Assembly: GCA_963506915.1 (NCBI GenBank)
Contig: CAUORE010000017.1
Location: 1 to 34,997, forward strand
DNA: 34,997 bases
Direction of reading: 5' to 3'
DNA from: JABCPE02 sp963506915
GTDB taxonomy: Bacteria > Bacteroidota > Bacteroidia > Flavobacteriales > Weeksellaceae
Below are positions 1 to 7,853 of the stretch, in pieces. Numbering within the stretch: position 1 is the stretch's first letter; each line of letters starts with the position of its first letter. The position numbers were made by a program, and so were the translations under genes. The notes beneath the pieces were generated by a model. That model saw nothing but the letters and a program-made list of their open reading frames with translations, was not told the origin of the DNA and did no database searches.

Positions 1-285
1 CGCAAGTACCTTTTTGTCTTTTTTATACTTAATCGTTTAACTCGCTGATTTATAACGCGAAAAAGTTATGGCAGAATTAGTTTTAGTTTGAAAAAACTTA
101 TTTTTTATTGGTTATTTCATTCCTTTTAGCATAAAATTTAGTTAGAAAATATAATATGATTACGATAAATTTGACTTTAAAATGAAATATTGAATGGTTT
201 TTGCTCCAAAATTTGCAAGAATTATTTTATAAAATTTGATGAAAATAATTTTTGTCAGCATAATATATAAGTATAAAGAGTAATT
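1..285. other. AT-rich intergenic stretch, no gene seen
   Basis: This stretch is very AT-rich and holds no open frame of useful length on either strand. I see no tRNA, no strong inverted repeat with a T-tract and no clear TAnnTTTG promoter. It lies downstream of the minus-strand gene ending at 286, so it may be the spacer to a gene outside the window. Confidence 0.6.
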
Positions 286-729
286 TTATTTCATAAATAA
301 ATTGGCTGCACAGAAAAATATAGTGGAATAATAGACTTGTTCTTCATCATTTGTATTAAAATGAAGTTCTAATTTTAAATTATGTTTGAATGTGTAGATA
401 ACATTCGTGTCTGCAATAAATTTATTATTCCAATATATTCTATAATATGCAAAAAAGAAAAACAACTCTATTTTGTCTTTTTGATTCATTATAAACCTTT
501 CATAGAAAAAATATGCTTTTCTATAAAAAGGCTTTTCTAAATTCTGATAAGTAATTTTTGTTCCCAACCAAAAGAAAGATTCTACTCTGAGCAGAAGTTC
601 ATCTTTTGCATTGTATATTTCTCCTATAAGTTTTCCCAATTTGGATTTTCTTTTCATGTAAAGAAAGAGTTTCTCATCCTTATAGAAATTTACTGAAAAA
701 TCATCATTAACGATTACTGTTATTATCAT
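286..729 (-). CDS. hypothetical protein, 147 aa
   Basis: I do not recognise this protein. It has 147 residues, is rich in aromatic residues and lysine, and begins MIITVIVNDDFSVNFY. The pattern of alternating hydrophobic and polar residues suggests a mostly beta-strand fold. There is no signal peptide, and only the last 15 or so residues are hydrophobic. The gene follows the small membrane protein at 744-986 after 14 bases on the same strand, so the two may be cotranscribed. Base composition is more AT-rich than in the housekeeping genes, which would fit accessory DNA but proves nothing. That the frame is a real gene rests on its length in AT-rich DNA and its position next to a second plausible gene. 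Confidence 0.6.
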   Translation of the reverse strand: MIITVIVNDDFSVNFYKDEKLFLYMKRKSKLGKLIGEIYNAKDELLLRVESFFWLGTKITYQNLEKPFYRKAYFFYERFIMNQKDKIELFFFFAYYRIYWNNKFIADTNVIYTFKHNLKLELHFNTNDEEQVYYSTIFFCAANLFMK

Positions 730-743
730 CTTATTTAAAAAAA

Positions 744-986
744 TTACAATAATCCAAAAACATGTAGTAAATAGACCATCAAAGCAACTAATAACGAAAA
801 TACAAAAATTCCTACAAAGAGATTATAAAATCCATGTGCAAAACCAGTTACTATCTCATTTTGATTGGCTGAAAGACTTTCTTTCTTAATATTTTTCTTA
901 AAGATTCTAAAAAAATAATATCTCGTATTAATTCCGAGAAAATCAATAAGAAATTCCTTTATAATTATTTCAATTATTACTTCCAT
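744..986 (-). CDS. hypothetical small membrane protein, 80 aa
   Basis: This is an 80-residue protein of unknown family. The N-terminal part is amphipathic, with a basic patch (FRIFKKNIKKES) around residues 27-38. Residues about 55-78 form one strong hydrophobic segment (GIFVFSLLVALMVYLLHVF), predicted to span the membrane with a very short tail. It lies 39 bases downstream of tonB, but a terminator hairpin separates the two, so it is probably not a regular part of the exbB-tonB unit. The next gene (286-729) follows 14 bases later. Without a homologue the start is the only ATG consistent with the full frame. Confidence 0.5.
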   Translation of the reverse strand: MEVIIEIIIKEFLIDFLGINTRYYFFRIFKKNIKKESLSANQNEIVTGFAHGFYNLFVGIFVFSLLVALMVYLLHVFGLL

Positions 987-1005
987 ACCTTAATTTTAAA
1001 TAAAA

Positions 1006-1031
1006 AAATAAGCAATTTTCATTGCTTATTT
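1006..1031 (-). terminator. terminator overlapping the tonB stop codon
   Basis: An 11-bp perfect inverted repeat, AAATAAGCAAT (1006-1016) and ATTGCTTATTT (1021-1031), has a 4-base loop. On the minus strand it is followed by a run of T (complement of the A-run at 1002-1008). The tonB stop codon at 1026-1028 lies inside the stem, so termination is coupled very closely to the end of translation. Confidence 0.75.
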
Positions 1032-1751
1032 AAATTCAATCGTATATGTTCCTGTAGATTGTGTTTTGCCTTTTTCTGCTTTCACATGTTTTTTGACCAT
1101 TGTGATGGCGTTATTTATCGCATTACGAGACCTCAGCCCACCGACTCTTTGGGCGGAAATCACCCTTCCATTCACATCTACCACATAAGAAATCGTGATA
1201 GAGCCTTTTTCTTTCACGCTATGGGCAGGAAGTTTTCCTTTATAATTATTAGTTCCTGGAATTCCTGAAATCAATTTTCTATCAACGCCTATTTTGCTTT
1301 CTTTTATGACTTCTTTTTTGGCTTCAGCTTCTTTTTTAGCGTTTGCTTCTTGGGTTTTTGCTGTTTTCGCGTCAGCAATATTCTTTTTTGTTTCTTTTTT
1401 ATTAGATTCTTCTTTTTTCACCTCTTCATTTGCTGCTGGTTCTTTTGGTGGAGCGGCAGGCTCTTCTTTCGCAGTTTCAACTGGCTTTTCTACAGGAACT
1501 TCCTTTTTTTTAGGAGTTTCCGAAGGCAGAGGCGGAAGCGGTTCTACATTTTGAACCTCTTCTATAATTGGCGGATCCAATGAAATGTTTTGAGCCAAAG
1601 AATCTCGGAATTCTAATTCCTCTTCTATCGGAACATTTTTAGCCAATTCATCTTTTTCTCTCTGTTTTTTATTTATAGGGATAATGTGCAGCACTCCTAC
1701 AAACAGAATGCTGATAACCGCTGTTAATCCTATGCTTTTTACCTTATTCAT
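1026..1751 (-). CDS. TonB-like energy transducer, 241 aa
   Basis: TonB links the proton motive force of the inner membrane to outer-membrane receptors. The protein has one N-terminal membrane segment (about residues 7-26), then a long Pro/Glu/Lys/Ala-rich periplasmic spacer (about 65-160, with PLPPLPSETPKKK and many EK/KE repeats). Its C-terminal domain (about 183-241) contains GSITISYVVDVNGRV and GGLRSRNAINNA, which resembles Bacteroidota TonB C-terminal domains. The start lies one base after the stop of the upstream exbB-like gene, so they form a tight two-gene operon. No exbD lies between or after them. A TonB-dependent receptor gene lies just upstream on the same strand, so the two are probably partners. 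The assignment rests on architecture and the C-terminal motif; TonB rather than a TolA-like protein is the likelier reading. Confidence 0.8.
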   Translation of the reverse strand: MNKVKSIGLTAVISILFVGVLHIIPINKKQREKDELAKNVPIEEELEFRDSLAQNISLDPPIIEEVQNVEPLPPLPSETPKKKEVPVEKPVETAKEEPAAPPKEPAANEEVKKEESNKKETKKNIADAKTAKTQEANAKKEAEAKKEVIKESKIGVDRKLISGIPGTNNYKGKLPAHSVKEKGSITISYVVDVNGRVISAQRVGGLRSRNAINNAITMVKKHVKAEKGKTQSTGTYTIEFK

Positions 1752-1752
1752 C

Positions 1753-2385
1753 TTAATTCGTGTTTTTGATTTCTTCTATGATTTCCAGAAATTTATTTTC
1801 TCCCATTTTCAGCGACAATTCTATTCTATATGTCAGTGAGCCTAAAATCAATTTAAATATATAAATAAGTCCTCCTAACAAAGCTCCAATGCTGACAGGA
1901 AAAAATGAGGTGTAAAAACGCTCATCGGACAAGTCCGAAAAACCTCCTGAAAAAAAGAAAATGATAGAAATACCCGTTCCTAAAACTCCCAAGAACAAAA
2001 CCACCCTCGCCCAAAGGCTGAATTTAAAAAGGTTTTTTCGCAGTTGGATAACTTCTGTCTCTCTCTGATTGACTATCGTGACAAACATCTCCAGCGAAGA
2101 TTTGTCTATTTTTTCTAATCCTTTTCTTATGATTCTAGCTTCTGGAGAAGAAATCCTTTTGCATAAATCCTTTGCAGAATCAAGGCGGTGGTCATATAGA
2201 CAGTCTGCTATATTATCCAAAAAATCATCTTCCTCTGTATCCATCGATTTTAGTGATAGATATTTCTCAAAAAAAGAATACAAAACGACCACTGCAAGGA
2301 CAAACATAACCACCACAAAAACACTTGTAACCATCTGTCCGCTAAAAAGCAATTCCCAAAGTGAAATTTGATTTCCCTTCTCCAT
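1753..2385 (-). CDS. divergent ExbB/TolQ/MotA-type proton channel protein, 210 aa
   Basis: ExbB proteins form the inner-membrane proton channel that powers TonB. Three hydrophobic segments are seen at about residues 20-38, 127-146 and 161-185, with a cytoplasmic stretch between the first two, which is the ExbB topology. LGVLGTGISI (132-141) matches the family motif LGLLGTVxGM, with Thr137 at the position of the conserved channel threonine. The third segment (FFPVSIGALLGGLIYIF) is unusual: it lacks the standard ALxTTxxGLxVAIP pattern, so this is a divergent member. It is followed directly by tonB. The usual ExbD partner is absent here and must come from elsewhere if this acts as a standard complex. 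Confidence 0.7.
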   Translation of the reverse strand: MEKGNQISLWELLFSGQMVTSVFVVVMFVLAVVVLYSFFEKYLSLKSMDTEEDDFLDNIADCLYDHRLDSAKDLCKRISSPEARIIRKGLEKIDKSSLEMFVTIVNQRETEVIQLRKNLFKFSLWARVVLFLGVLGTGISIIFFFSGGFSDLSDERFYTSFFPVSIGALLGGLIYIFKLILGSLTYRIELSLKMGENKFLEIIEEIKNTN

Positions 2386-2402
2386 ATATTTTTAATTTTT
2401 GA

Positions 2403-2410
2403 CAAAGATA
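2403..2410 (-). promoter_or_regulatory. putative promoter of exbB-tonB
   Basis: On the minus strand the sequence reads TATCTTTG, matching the Bacteroidota -7 consensus TAnnTTTG, 17 bases upstream of the exbB start. No clear TTG is seen at the expected -33 spacing. Confidence 0.5.
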
Positions 2411-2474
2411 AAGGTTTTTCCTTTGAATAACGCTAATATGACTCTATTTTGTATCACGATATACAATTAAAAAA

Positions 2475-2504
2475 AAACAGACTATTCCGAAAAATAGTCT
2501 GTTT
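2475..2504 (-). terminator. terminator downstream of the TonB-dependent receptor gene
   Basis: A 12-bp perfect stem, AAACAGACTATT (2475-2486) and AATAGTCTGTTT (2493-2504), has a 6-base loop. On the minus strand it is followed by a run of T. It separates the receptor gene from the exbB-tonB pair, so the two units are transcribed separately. Confidence 0.85.
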
Positions 2505-2522
2505 CTAGATAAAAATTAGTTA

Positions 2523-4865
2523 TTAAAATGAATATGATATCGTCAGTTTATAATTTCTATTTCTACCTGGGTTAATCTGGAAAGTAGCCTGATATGGCTC
2601 ATCCGCAGGATCATTAGAATACAAATCATTACCAGAAAGGGCGTTGTTGTAATATGTTGTGTTCAAAATATTTTCTACATTCAGCCCTATTCTGATGTTA
2701 TTCTTCGCCTGATAATAGATTGCTCCATTTAGAAGAGTGTATGCAGGAAGAACTTGGTCATTTTTCTCAGTTCTATATGTTTCATCAGTATAGAACACAC
2801 CTAGACCTATTCCAAAGCCTTTCATAAATGTACGAGGTTCATAATTTGCCCATGCATTGAAGGAGTGTTTAGGCGTCCATGGAGTTTTGTTGTGAGATAG
2901 ATCCGCTTGTCCTATCTCTGGTTCCTGCTTTCCTAGGAATGCATCAGTAAATGCATAACCTACTTTAGCATAAAGCCCTTTGAAGATTTCCGCATCTGCA
3001 TCTACTTCAAAACCTCTAGAATACGCTTTTCCTACTTGGTTTATCACATAGTGCCCCACAAGAAGGTTTTTCTTCTCTATGTAAAATCCTGAAATGGTAA
3101 CATTTAGTTTATCTTTCTTTTCTAATTTAATACCCGCTTCTAACTGTGTTCCCTCCTCTGGTTTGAAGAGTTTTCCTGTTCTATGGTCATGCGCACGAGT
3201 AGGTTTGAAGAAACTAGAAGTAGATCCATAGATAGTCATGAAATCCTTAACTGGCTGGAATGAAAGCGCAGCTCTGTAAGTGAAATTATGATAAGATCCT
3301 TTTTCAGGGTTTGGCTGGTCTGTTATTAACCTTTGTCCATCATACGACCCATCAAAATAATCATATCTTCCTCCTAGTAAAACTTTAAATCTATCTGCAA
3401 ACTCTATCCAATCTTGAAAATGAAATCCTGAAACCACTTCTTTCATGGAAATTACCTTATCTATATCCACTCTTCTTTCTCCCATACCAAGAATAGGTGA
3501 TACTATAGGGATATTAAGAGAGCTTGTCCCCTCTACAACATTTCCTCTCCATGATTTTCTATCTAAATAAGAGAAGGTGTTTCCTACGATCATTTTATGC
3601 TTAAAGCCCCATGTTTTAAACCCAAAACTAAAATCAAGCTGATTCATTAGTGGTCTTGTAACATGATTAAAGAAAGTTGGATCATTTCTTCTAGATAAAG
3701 TATTTGTAGCTTTATCCACAAAAAGAACCTCTTCCGCCAAATAATCTATTGAATCATCAAAATAGGAAAGCTTATAGTCAAGAGCCCCTCCGAAATCAAA
3801 TCTATGTTTATATTTCAGATAAAATTCCTTTTTCTCGTTCTTTAGACGATCACGAGTATCAGATAAGTTTATCATAGGATTTATCCAGTCGTAAGGTTTT
3901 CCATCATTTGTTGCAGGAACACCAATATCTGCTCCATAGTAGTCATTGTTATACTGTGCAAAGAACTCCAATGTATTTTGGTGGTCTGGCGTATACTGTA
4001 GCATGAGGGAAGAGTTGAAATTCTTTTCTTTTATCCCTTTAAAGCCGTCTGTATTCATCAACCCTGCATCTACACGGTATCTCAACTTGTTAGAAATAGG
4101 CCCTCCTACTCCCATTTCTACATTATATGTATTATAGCTTCCGATAGTGAATTGCGCTTCCCCTTGAGTAGTGTAAGTTGGCTTTTTTCTAATAATATTA
4201 ATAATTCCCCCTAGCGCAGAGTGTCCAAACATATCACCAGAAGGACCTTTTAAAAACTCCACTCTCTCCACATTGGCAAAGCTGGCAACAGGAGCACTCT
4301 GAGTGATGGTGTGTCTTTCGTCTCTGATTCCATCGTATAGAACCACAAAGTTATCAAACCCTCTTATATTAAAGAACTGGAAACCAGCATACTGCTTTAC
4401 AGGATTTACCCCAGCAACCATCTTAGAAGCTTCCTCTATATTGTTAATATTCCATTTCTGTAATACTGCACGGTTAAGCACATTTACAGTCATCGGAGCA
4501 TCTAAGTTTTTTATGTTTAATTTATTAACTTCTAATTTTTTCTGTGTAGAAATCACCACTTCTGGTATTTCTTTAGAACCCTCCTTCATCACTACATAGA
4601 CTACAGGAGTATTAGCTCCTACACTTCTTCTAAATGGATGAAAATTTTCTGCCGAGAAAGTCAGCATTCCTTTTTGAGATGGTATATTGATGATAAATTT
4701 ACCATTACCATCAGTAACTGTTTCTGTCGCAGAACCCTCAAAACTTACCTTCACATTCGGGATAGCATTTCCCGAGGTATCATGTACCTCCCCTGTAATT
4801 ACGGTTTGTGAATATAGCCCGATAGAAGCCAATACGAAACCTGCGCTTAGAATTTTTCTAACCAT
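2523..4865 (-). CDS. TonB-dependent siderophore-type outer-membrane receptor, 780 aa
   Basis: This is an outer-membrane beta-barrel that takes up an iron chelate or similar ligand using TonB energy. Residues 1-20 (ending LYSQ) are a signal peptide. Residues 21-95 form a carboxypeptidase-regulatory-like beta-sandwich typical of Bacteroidota receptors. EVVIS (102-106) looks like the TonB box. The plug follows at about 120-230, with NIRGFDNFVVLYDGIRDER, RVEFLKGPSG and GGIINIIRKKP, the pattern of siderophore receptors. The barrel runs from about 231 to the terminal Phe780 (YKLTISYSF). It starts 43 bases after the ABC ATPase stop with no terminator between, so it is probably the last gene of the uptake operon. 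The ligand cannot be read from sequence; a ferric siderophore is likeliest, with haem or cobalamin possible. Confidence 0.9.
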   Translation of the reverse strand: MVRKILSAGFVLASIGLYSQTVITGEVHDTSGNAIPNVKVSFEGSATETVTDGNGKFIINIPSQKGMLTFSAENFHPFRRSVGANTPVVYVVMKEGSKEIPEVVISTQKKLEVNKLNIKNLDAPMTVNVLNRAVLQKWNINNIEEASKMVAGVNPVKQYAGFQFFNIRGFDNFVVLYDGIRDERHTITQSAPVASFANVERVEFLKGPSGDMFGHSALGGIINIIRKKPTYTTQGEAQFTIGSYNTYNVEMGVGGPISNKLRYRVDAGLMNTDGFKGIKEKNFNSSLMLQYTPDHQNTLEFFAQYNNDYYGADIGVPATNDGKPYDWINPMINLSDTRDRLKNEKKEFYLKYKHRFDFGGALDYKLSYFDDSIDYLAEEVLFVDKATNTLSRRNDPTFFNHVTRPLMNQLDFSFGFKTWGFKHKMIVGNTFSYLDRKSWRGNVVEGTSSLNIPIVSPILGMGERRVDIDKVISMKEVVSGFHFQDWIEFADRFKVLLGGRYDYFDGSYDGQRLITDQPNPEKGSYHNFTYRAALSFQPVKDFMTIYGSTSSFFKPTRAHDHRTGKLFKPEEGTQLEAGIKLEKKDKLNVTISGFYIEKKNLLVGHYVINQVGKAYSRGFEVDADAEIFKGLYAKVGYAFTDAFLGKQEPEIGQADLSHNKTPWTPKHSFNAWANYEPRTFMKGFGIGLGVFYTDETYRTEKNDQVLPAYTLLNGAIYYQAKNNIRIGLNVENILNTTYYNNALSGNDLYSNDPADEPYQATFQINPGRNRNYKLTISYSF

Positions 4866-4908
4866 TTTTTGATAATTTTTAAAGTTATTATTGATTTAAA
4901 CTAGTACT

Positions 4909-5667
4909 CTATGGATTGTATATTATATGTCTGCGTCCGTTGATATTATGTATTTCTGATTCCACATCGAATAATTCCTTTAACAGCTCTGGCGTAAGCA
5001 CCTCATCTGTAGGGCCCTGCAATAGAACTTCTCCTTTTTTCATTGCAACTAGCTCATCACAGTATATAGATGCAATATTCATATCGTGAATTGCCGAAAG
5101 AACTGTAACTCCCATGTTTTTAATGATATTCATAATCTCTATCTGATGCCCGATATCCAAATGGTTCGTAGGCTCATCTAGGATAATGAATTTACTTTCC
5201 TGCACCAAAAGTCTTGCTATCAGAACCCTTTGTTTCTCACCTCCCGAAAGGGTATTAAAACTACGGTCTCTATAGTCCTCCAGTTTCATTTCGTAGAGCA
5301 CCTTGTCTACTTTTTCTAGGTCTTCTTTGGAATAGTTTTCTAGTGTATCTTTGTGAGGATACCTTCCCATCTCTACCACCTGCTGAACGCTAAAATCGAA
5401 CTGACCGCCAGACTCCTGAGCCAAAACTGCTATTTTTTTCGCTCTTTCTCTTCCTGATAACTGAAACAAATCATGTTCATCAAAAAAGATATTTCCCCCT
5501 GTTGGTTTGTTTACTCCATATATAGATTTCAGCATCGTTGATTTCCCTGAACCATTCGGTCCTATCACTCCCACGAAAGAGTTTTCCTTTACGCTGAATG
5601 ATACACCTTTTAGGATTTCAACTTTACCTGCTTTAAAATTCAAATTTTCTACTCTCAGCTTCTCCAT
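4909..5667 (-). CDS. FecE/BtuD-type ABC transporter ATP-binding protein, 252 aa
   Basis: This cytoplasmic ATPase drives import of iron complexes or cobalamin through its permease partner. Visible motifs are Walker A GPNGSGKST (36-44), Q-loop Gln84, signature LSGGEKQ (140-146), Walker B FIILDEP (160-166) and switch His194 (SAIHDMN). The length is normal for the family. Its ATG overlaps the permease stop codon by one base (TAATG), which indicates translational coupling. The neighbours (binding protein, FecCD permease, TonB-dependent receptor) place it in one metal-chelate uptake system. The family assignment is firm; the substrate is not known. Confidence 0.93.
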   Translation of the reverse strand: MEKLRVENLNFKAGKVEILKGVSFSVKENSFVGVIGPNGSGKSTMLKSIYGVNKPTGGNIFFDEHDLFQLSGRERAKKIAVLAQESGGQFDFSVQQVVEMGRYPHKDTLENYSKEDLEKVDKVLYEMKLEDYRDRSFNTLSGGEKQRVLIARLLVQESKFIILDEPTNHLDIGHQIEIMNIIKNMGVTVLSAIHDMNIASIYCDELVAMKKGEVLLQGPTDEVLTPELLKELFDVESEIHNINGRRHIIYNP

Positions 5668-6716
5668 TATTTTCCTGATTTAAATGAGTAATTCTTGTCC
5701 ATCAACATCCAAAGGAAAAACGGCCCTCCTATAAGTGATGTAAGGATACCTATCGGTAAATCCTTCGGATAGAAAGCATTTTTAGCAAAAAGGTCACAGC
5801 AGAGCAGGAAAATCGCTCCTATCACCGCTGCCATAGGAACCAGCCTTACATGTTTATTCCCACAGAGCATTCTCGCTATGTGCGGTACCATCAGCCCCAT
5901 AAATCCTATCGCTCCCGTTGCTGATACCAAAACAGATGTAAGCAATGATGCTACGATAACTATAAAAGTTTTCATCAAATTAACATTCATCCCTAGCATT
6001 GTAGCATTTTCATCTCCGAAAAGCAATAAATCCAATGATTTAGACAATCCTAAAACCACGAAAATCACCAAAATAAGCACCACAAAAGGAATAGGAAGTA
6101 GTTCCCAAGTAGCACCTCCCAAACTTCCCATTGTCCAGAACAATGCACTTTTCACTTGGCTCGCGTTTTTCGCTAAAGAGATTATCAAATCCGTAAGCGC
6201 TGTAAATATTGTAGATATAGCCAATCCAGAGAGAATTAGCCTTGTAGTAGAAGTATTTCTTCCGTATTCTGTTCCTATCACGAAAACCAGCACACTACAT
6301 ATCAATGTCCCTATGAATGCCCCCGTAGATACAGATGCTAGTCCCATAGCTCCTCCTCCCAAAACAATGACAAACACTGCTCCTGTAGATGCCCCTGATG
6401 CTAAACCAAGCACATATGGGTCTGCGATAGGGTTTTTGGTCACACATTGCATCAACACACCACAGACAGCAAGCCCCGCCCCACAAACTATGGATAACAA
6501 AACCCTTGGAAGCCTTACCTCCCAGATTATAGTTTCATGTGTCAGTGGCCAGTATGGCTCATAGATTTCTGTTCCTGTTATTTTATTTGCCGCTATTTTA
6601 TAAGCAGTTTCTGCATCTAGATTAGAGGTTACCACCCCTATCGCCATTACAAATAATATAAATAAAACCACACACAATATCGAAAATATAACACCAAATC
6701 GATATCTACTTTTCAT
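5667..6716 (-). CDS. FecCD/BtuC-type ABC transporter permease, 349 aa
   Basis: This inner-membrane permease carries iron-siderophore, haem or cobalamin-type substrates. About ten hydrophobic segments are spread over the full length. Family motifs include EIRLPR-like WEVRLPRVLLSIVCGAGLA near residues 65-85, the cluster NPIADPYVLGLASGASTGA, and GAIGFMGLMVPHIARMLCG near residues 270, which forms the ATPase-coupling region. The length is typical. Its start overlaps the end of the upstream binding-protein gene by 11 bases, and its stop overlaps the ATPase start by one base, so the three genes are translationally coupled. Confidence 0.93.
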   Translation of the reverse strand: MKSRYRFGVIFSILCVVLFILFVMAIGVVTSNLDAETAYKIAANKITGTEIYEPYWPLTHETIIWEVRLPRVLLSIVCGAGLAVCGVLMQCVTKNPIADPYVLGLASGASTGAVFVIVLGGGAMGLASVSTGAFIGTLICSVLVFVIGTEYGRNTSTTRLILSGLAISTIFTALTDLIISLAKNASQVKSALFWTMGSLGGATWELLPIPFVVLILVIFVVLGLSKSLDLLLFGDENATMLGMNVNLMKTFIVIVASLLTSVLVSATGAIGFMGLMVPHIARMLCGNKHVRLVPMAAVIGAIFLLCCDLFAKNAFYPKDLPIGILTSLIGGPFFLWMLMDKNYSFKSGK

Positions 6717-7692
6717 ACAACAATTTATTTAATTTAATTATAAAATCTATGTTTCTAACTCCTGGCGAAATATCCTCCAAAGCTATTTTATGGATATTAT
6801 CATTCTTCACTGCTGGTAGATTTTTCAGTGCTGGATGGTCTTTCAGCGCTTTTTTCTTTTCTTCATAAGATGAGCGCCCTTCTCCCTCCATATCTGCTAT
6901 TATAATGATATCAGGATTTCTATCTACTAAACTTTCGTATGATACGAATACATGGTCTGCCGATTGGTCTGCATAAACATTCTGACCTCCTGCTTTATTT
7001 ATCAAATCCGTAGTAAGTCCCGCAGAAATATACAGCCCGTTTTCAATAACCGAGAAAACTAAAACTTTTGGTTTGTTTTCCTTTTTTACAAAATTTTTCT
7101 GTGCATTCTCTAGTTTAGCCTTCATCTCAGAAACCACTTTTTCTGCATTTTTTTCTACTTTAAAAATCTTTCCTAAAGTATAGAAATCCTCATAAACCGT
7201 TTCAAGAGTTTCATTATCCCTCACTGCTTTTGCGATAAATGGATAAATTCCCTTATCGATAAGCTCCTGTGGTGTTCCCGTAGCCTCTGCTTTGATTGCA
7301 CCATCCCATCCAGAAACAAAATCCACGCCTGAAAGCAAAAACTCTTCCTTGGAGTAAATAGCATGATGCCCTTTAAGCCTTACAGGAATCTTATCATAGG
7401 CCTCTTTAAACTCTGGTAAAATAGGCCCTTCCTCTGTCGCCACTACTATTTTGTCTCCTAAACCTAAAGCCAAAAACATCTCCGTCATAAAATGCGAAAA
7501 CAAAACTGCCTTCTCTGGCGTTTTATTCACATTCACGACCAAAGTATCCGCGCCGTCATTAAATTCATATGAAAAATACGCCTCCTTTTTTTCTTCTTTT
7601 GTTTCTTTTGAAGAAGCCTCTCCTGCGCCTTTGGAGCAAGATAATTGGGCTAATAAAATCATCGATGATAAAACTACCTTCAATACTTTCAT
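6706..7692 (-). CDS. periplasmic substrate-binding lipoprotein of an iron-complex/cobalamin ABC transporter
   Basis: This binding protein hands its ligand to the FecCD-type permease. I chose the ATG at 7692 over an in-frame ATG at 7728 because it gives a standard lipoprotein signal, MKVLKVVLSSMILLAQLSC, with Cys19 as lipidation site; the product is then 328 residues. A charged linker (about 20-45) precedes the Peripla_BP_2/TroA-like fold: DTLVVNVNKTPEKAVLF, GLGDKIV, then a long helix around residues 175-200, and the second lobe with KPKVLVFSVIENGLYISAG and NPDIIIIADMEG. It is the first gene of the minus-strand operon and overlaps the permease by 11 bases. The substrate is unknown. Confidence 0.88.
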   Translation of the reverse strand: MKVLKVVLSSMILLAQLSCSKGAGEASSKETKEEKKEAYFSYEFNDGADTLVVNVNKTPEKAVLFSHFMTEMFLALGLGDKIVVATEEGPILPEFKEAYDKIPVRLKGHHAIYSKEEFLLSGVDFVSGWDGAIKAEATGTPQELIDKGIYPFIAKAVRDNETLETVYEDFYTLGKIFKVEKNAEKVVSEMKAKLENAQKNFVKKENKPKVLVFSVIENGLYISAGLTTDLINKAGGQNVYADQSADHVFVSYESLVDRNPDIIIIADMEGEGRSSYEEKKKALKDHPALKNLPAVKNDNIHKIALEDISPGVRNIDFIIKLNKLLYEK

Positions 7693-7727
7693 TTCAATTC
7701 TTGTTAAAAATTCCAGCAAAAGTAACA

Positions 7728-7746
7728 TTTTAAATTTATCATTACA
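7728..7746 (-). promoter_or_regulatory. weak Fur-box-like sequence upstream of the uptake operon
   Basis: On the minus strand this reads TGTAATGATAAATTTAAAA, which matches 11 of 19 positions of the classical Fur box including the run TAATGATAA. It lies 36-54 bases before the binding-protein start. It partly overlaps a near-consensus -7 element TTTATTTG (7745-7752, one mismatch). In DNA this AT-rich such a match can arise by chance, so this is only a candidate for iron control. Confidence 0.25.
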
Positions 7747-7825
7747 AATAAAATATCATCTTTTTTCAAAAACATGACACTAGTCAGTATTTATCGTTTT
7801 TCTTTTTTCTCATCGGTATTTTTTC

Positions 7826-7833
7826 TACTTTTG
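7826..7833 (+). promoter_or_regulatory. putative promoter of trmB
   Basis: TACTTTTG matches the Bacteroidota -7 consensus TAnnTTTG, 20 bases before the trmB ATG. No clear -33 TTG is visible. Confidence 0.55.
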
Positions 7834-7853
7834 CGGTCTTTAATTGTAATAAA

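Noticed and set aside
1294..1554. Low-complexity Ser/Phe/Ala-rich frame on the plus strand
   Set aside because: It is the antisense reading of the Lys/Glu/Pro-rich spacer of tonB.
5878..6564. 228-residue open frame on the plus strand opposite the FecCD permease gene
   Set aside because: It lies entirely opposite a well-supported permease, is rich in Pro, Thr and Ser from reading hydrophobic codons backwards, and has no recognisable domain.
7693..7853. Cobalamin riboswitch before the BtuC/FecCD-type operon
   Set aside because: The 161-base spacer is AT-rich, shows no long conserved stem pattern and also contains the trmB promoter; nothing supports a riboswitch.
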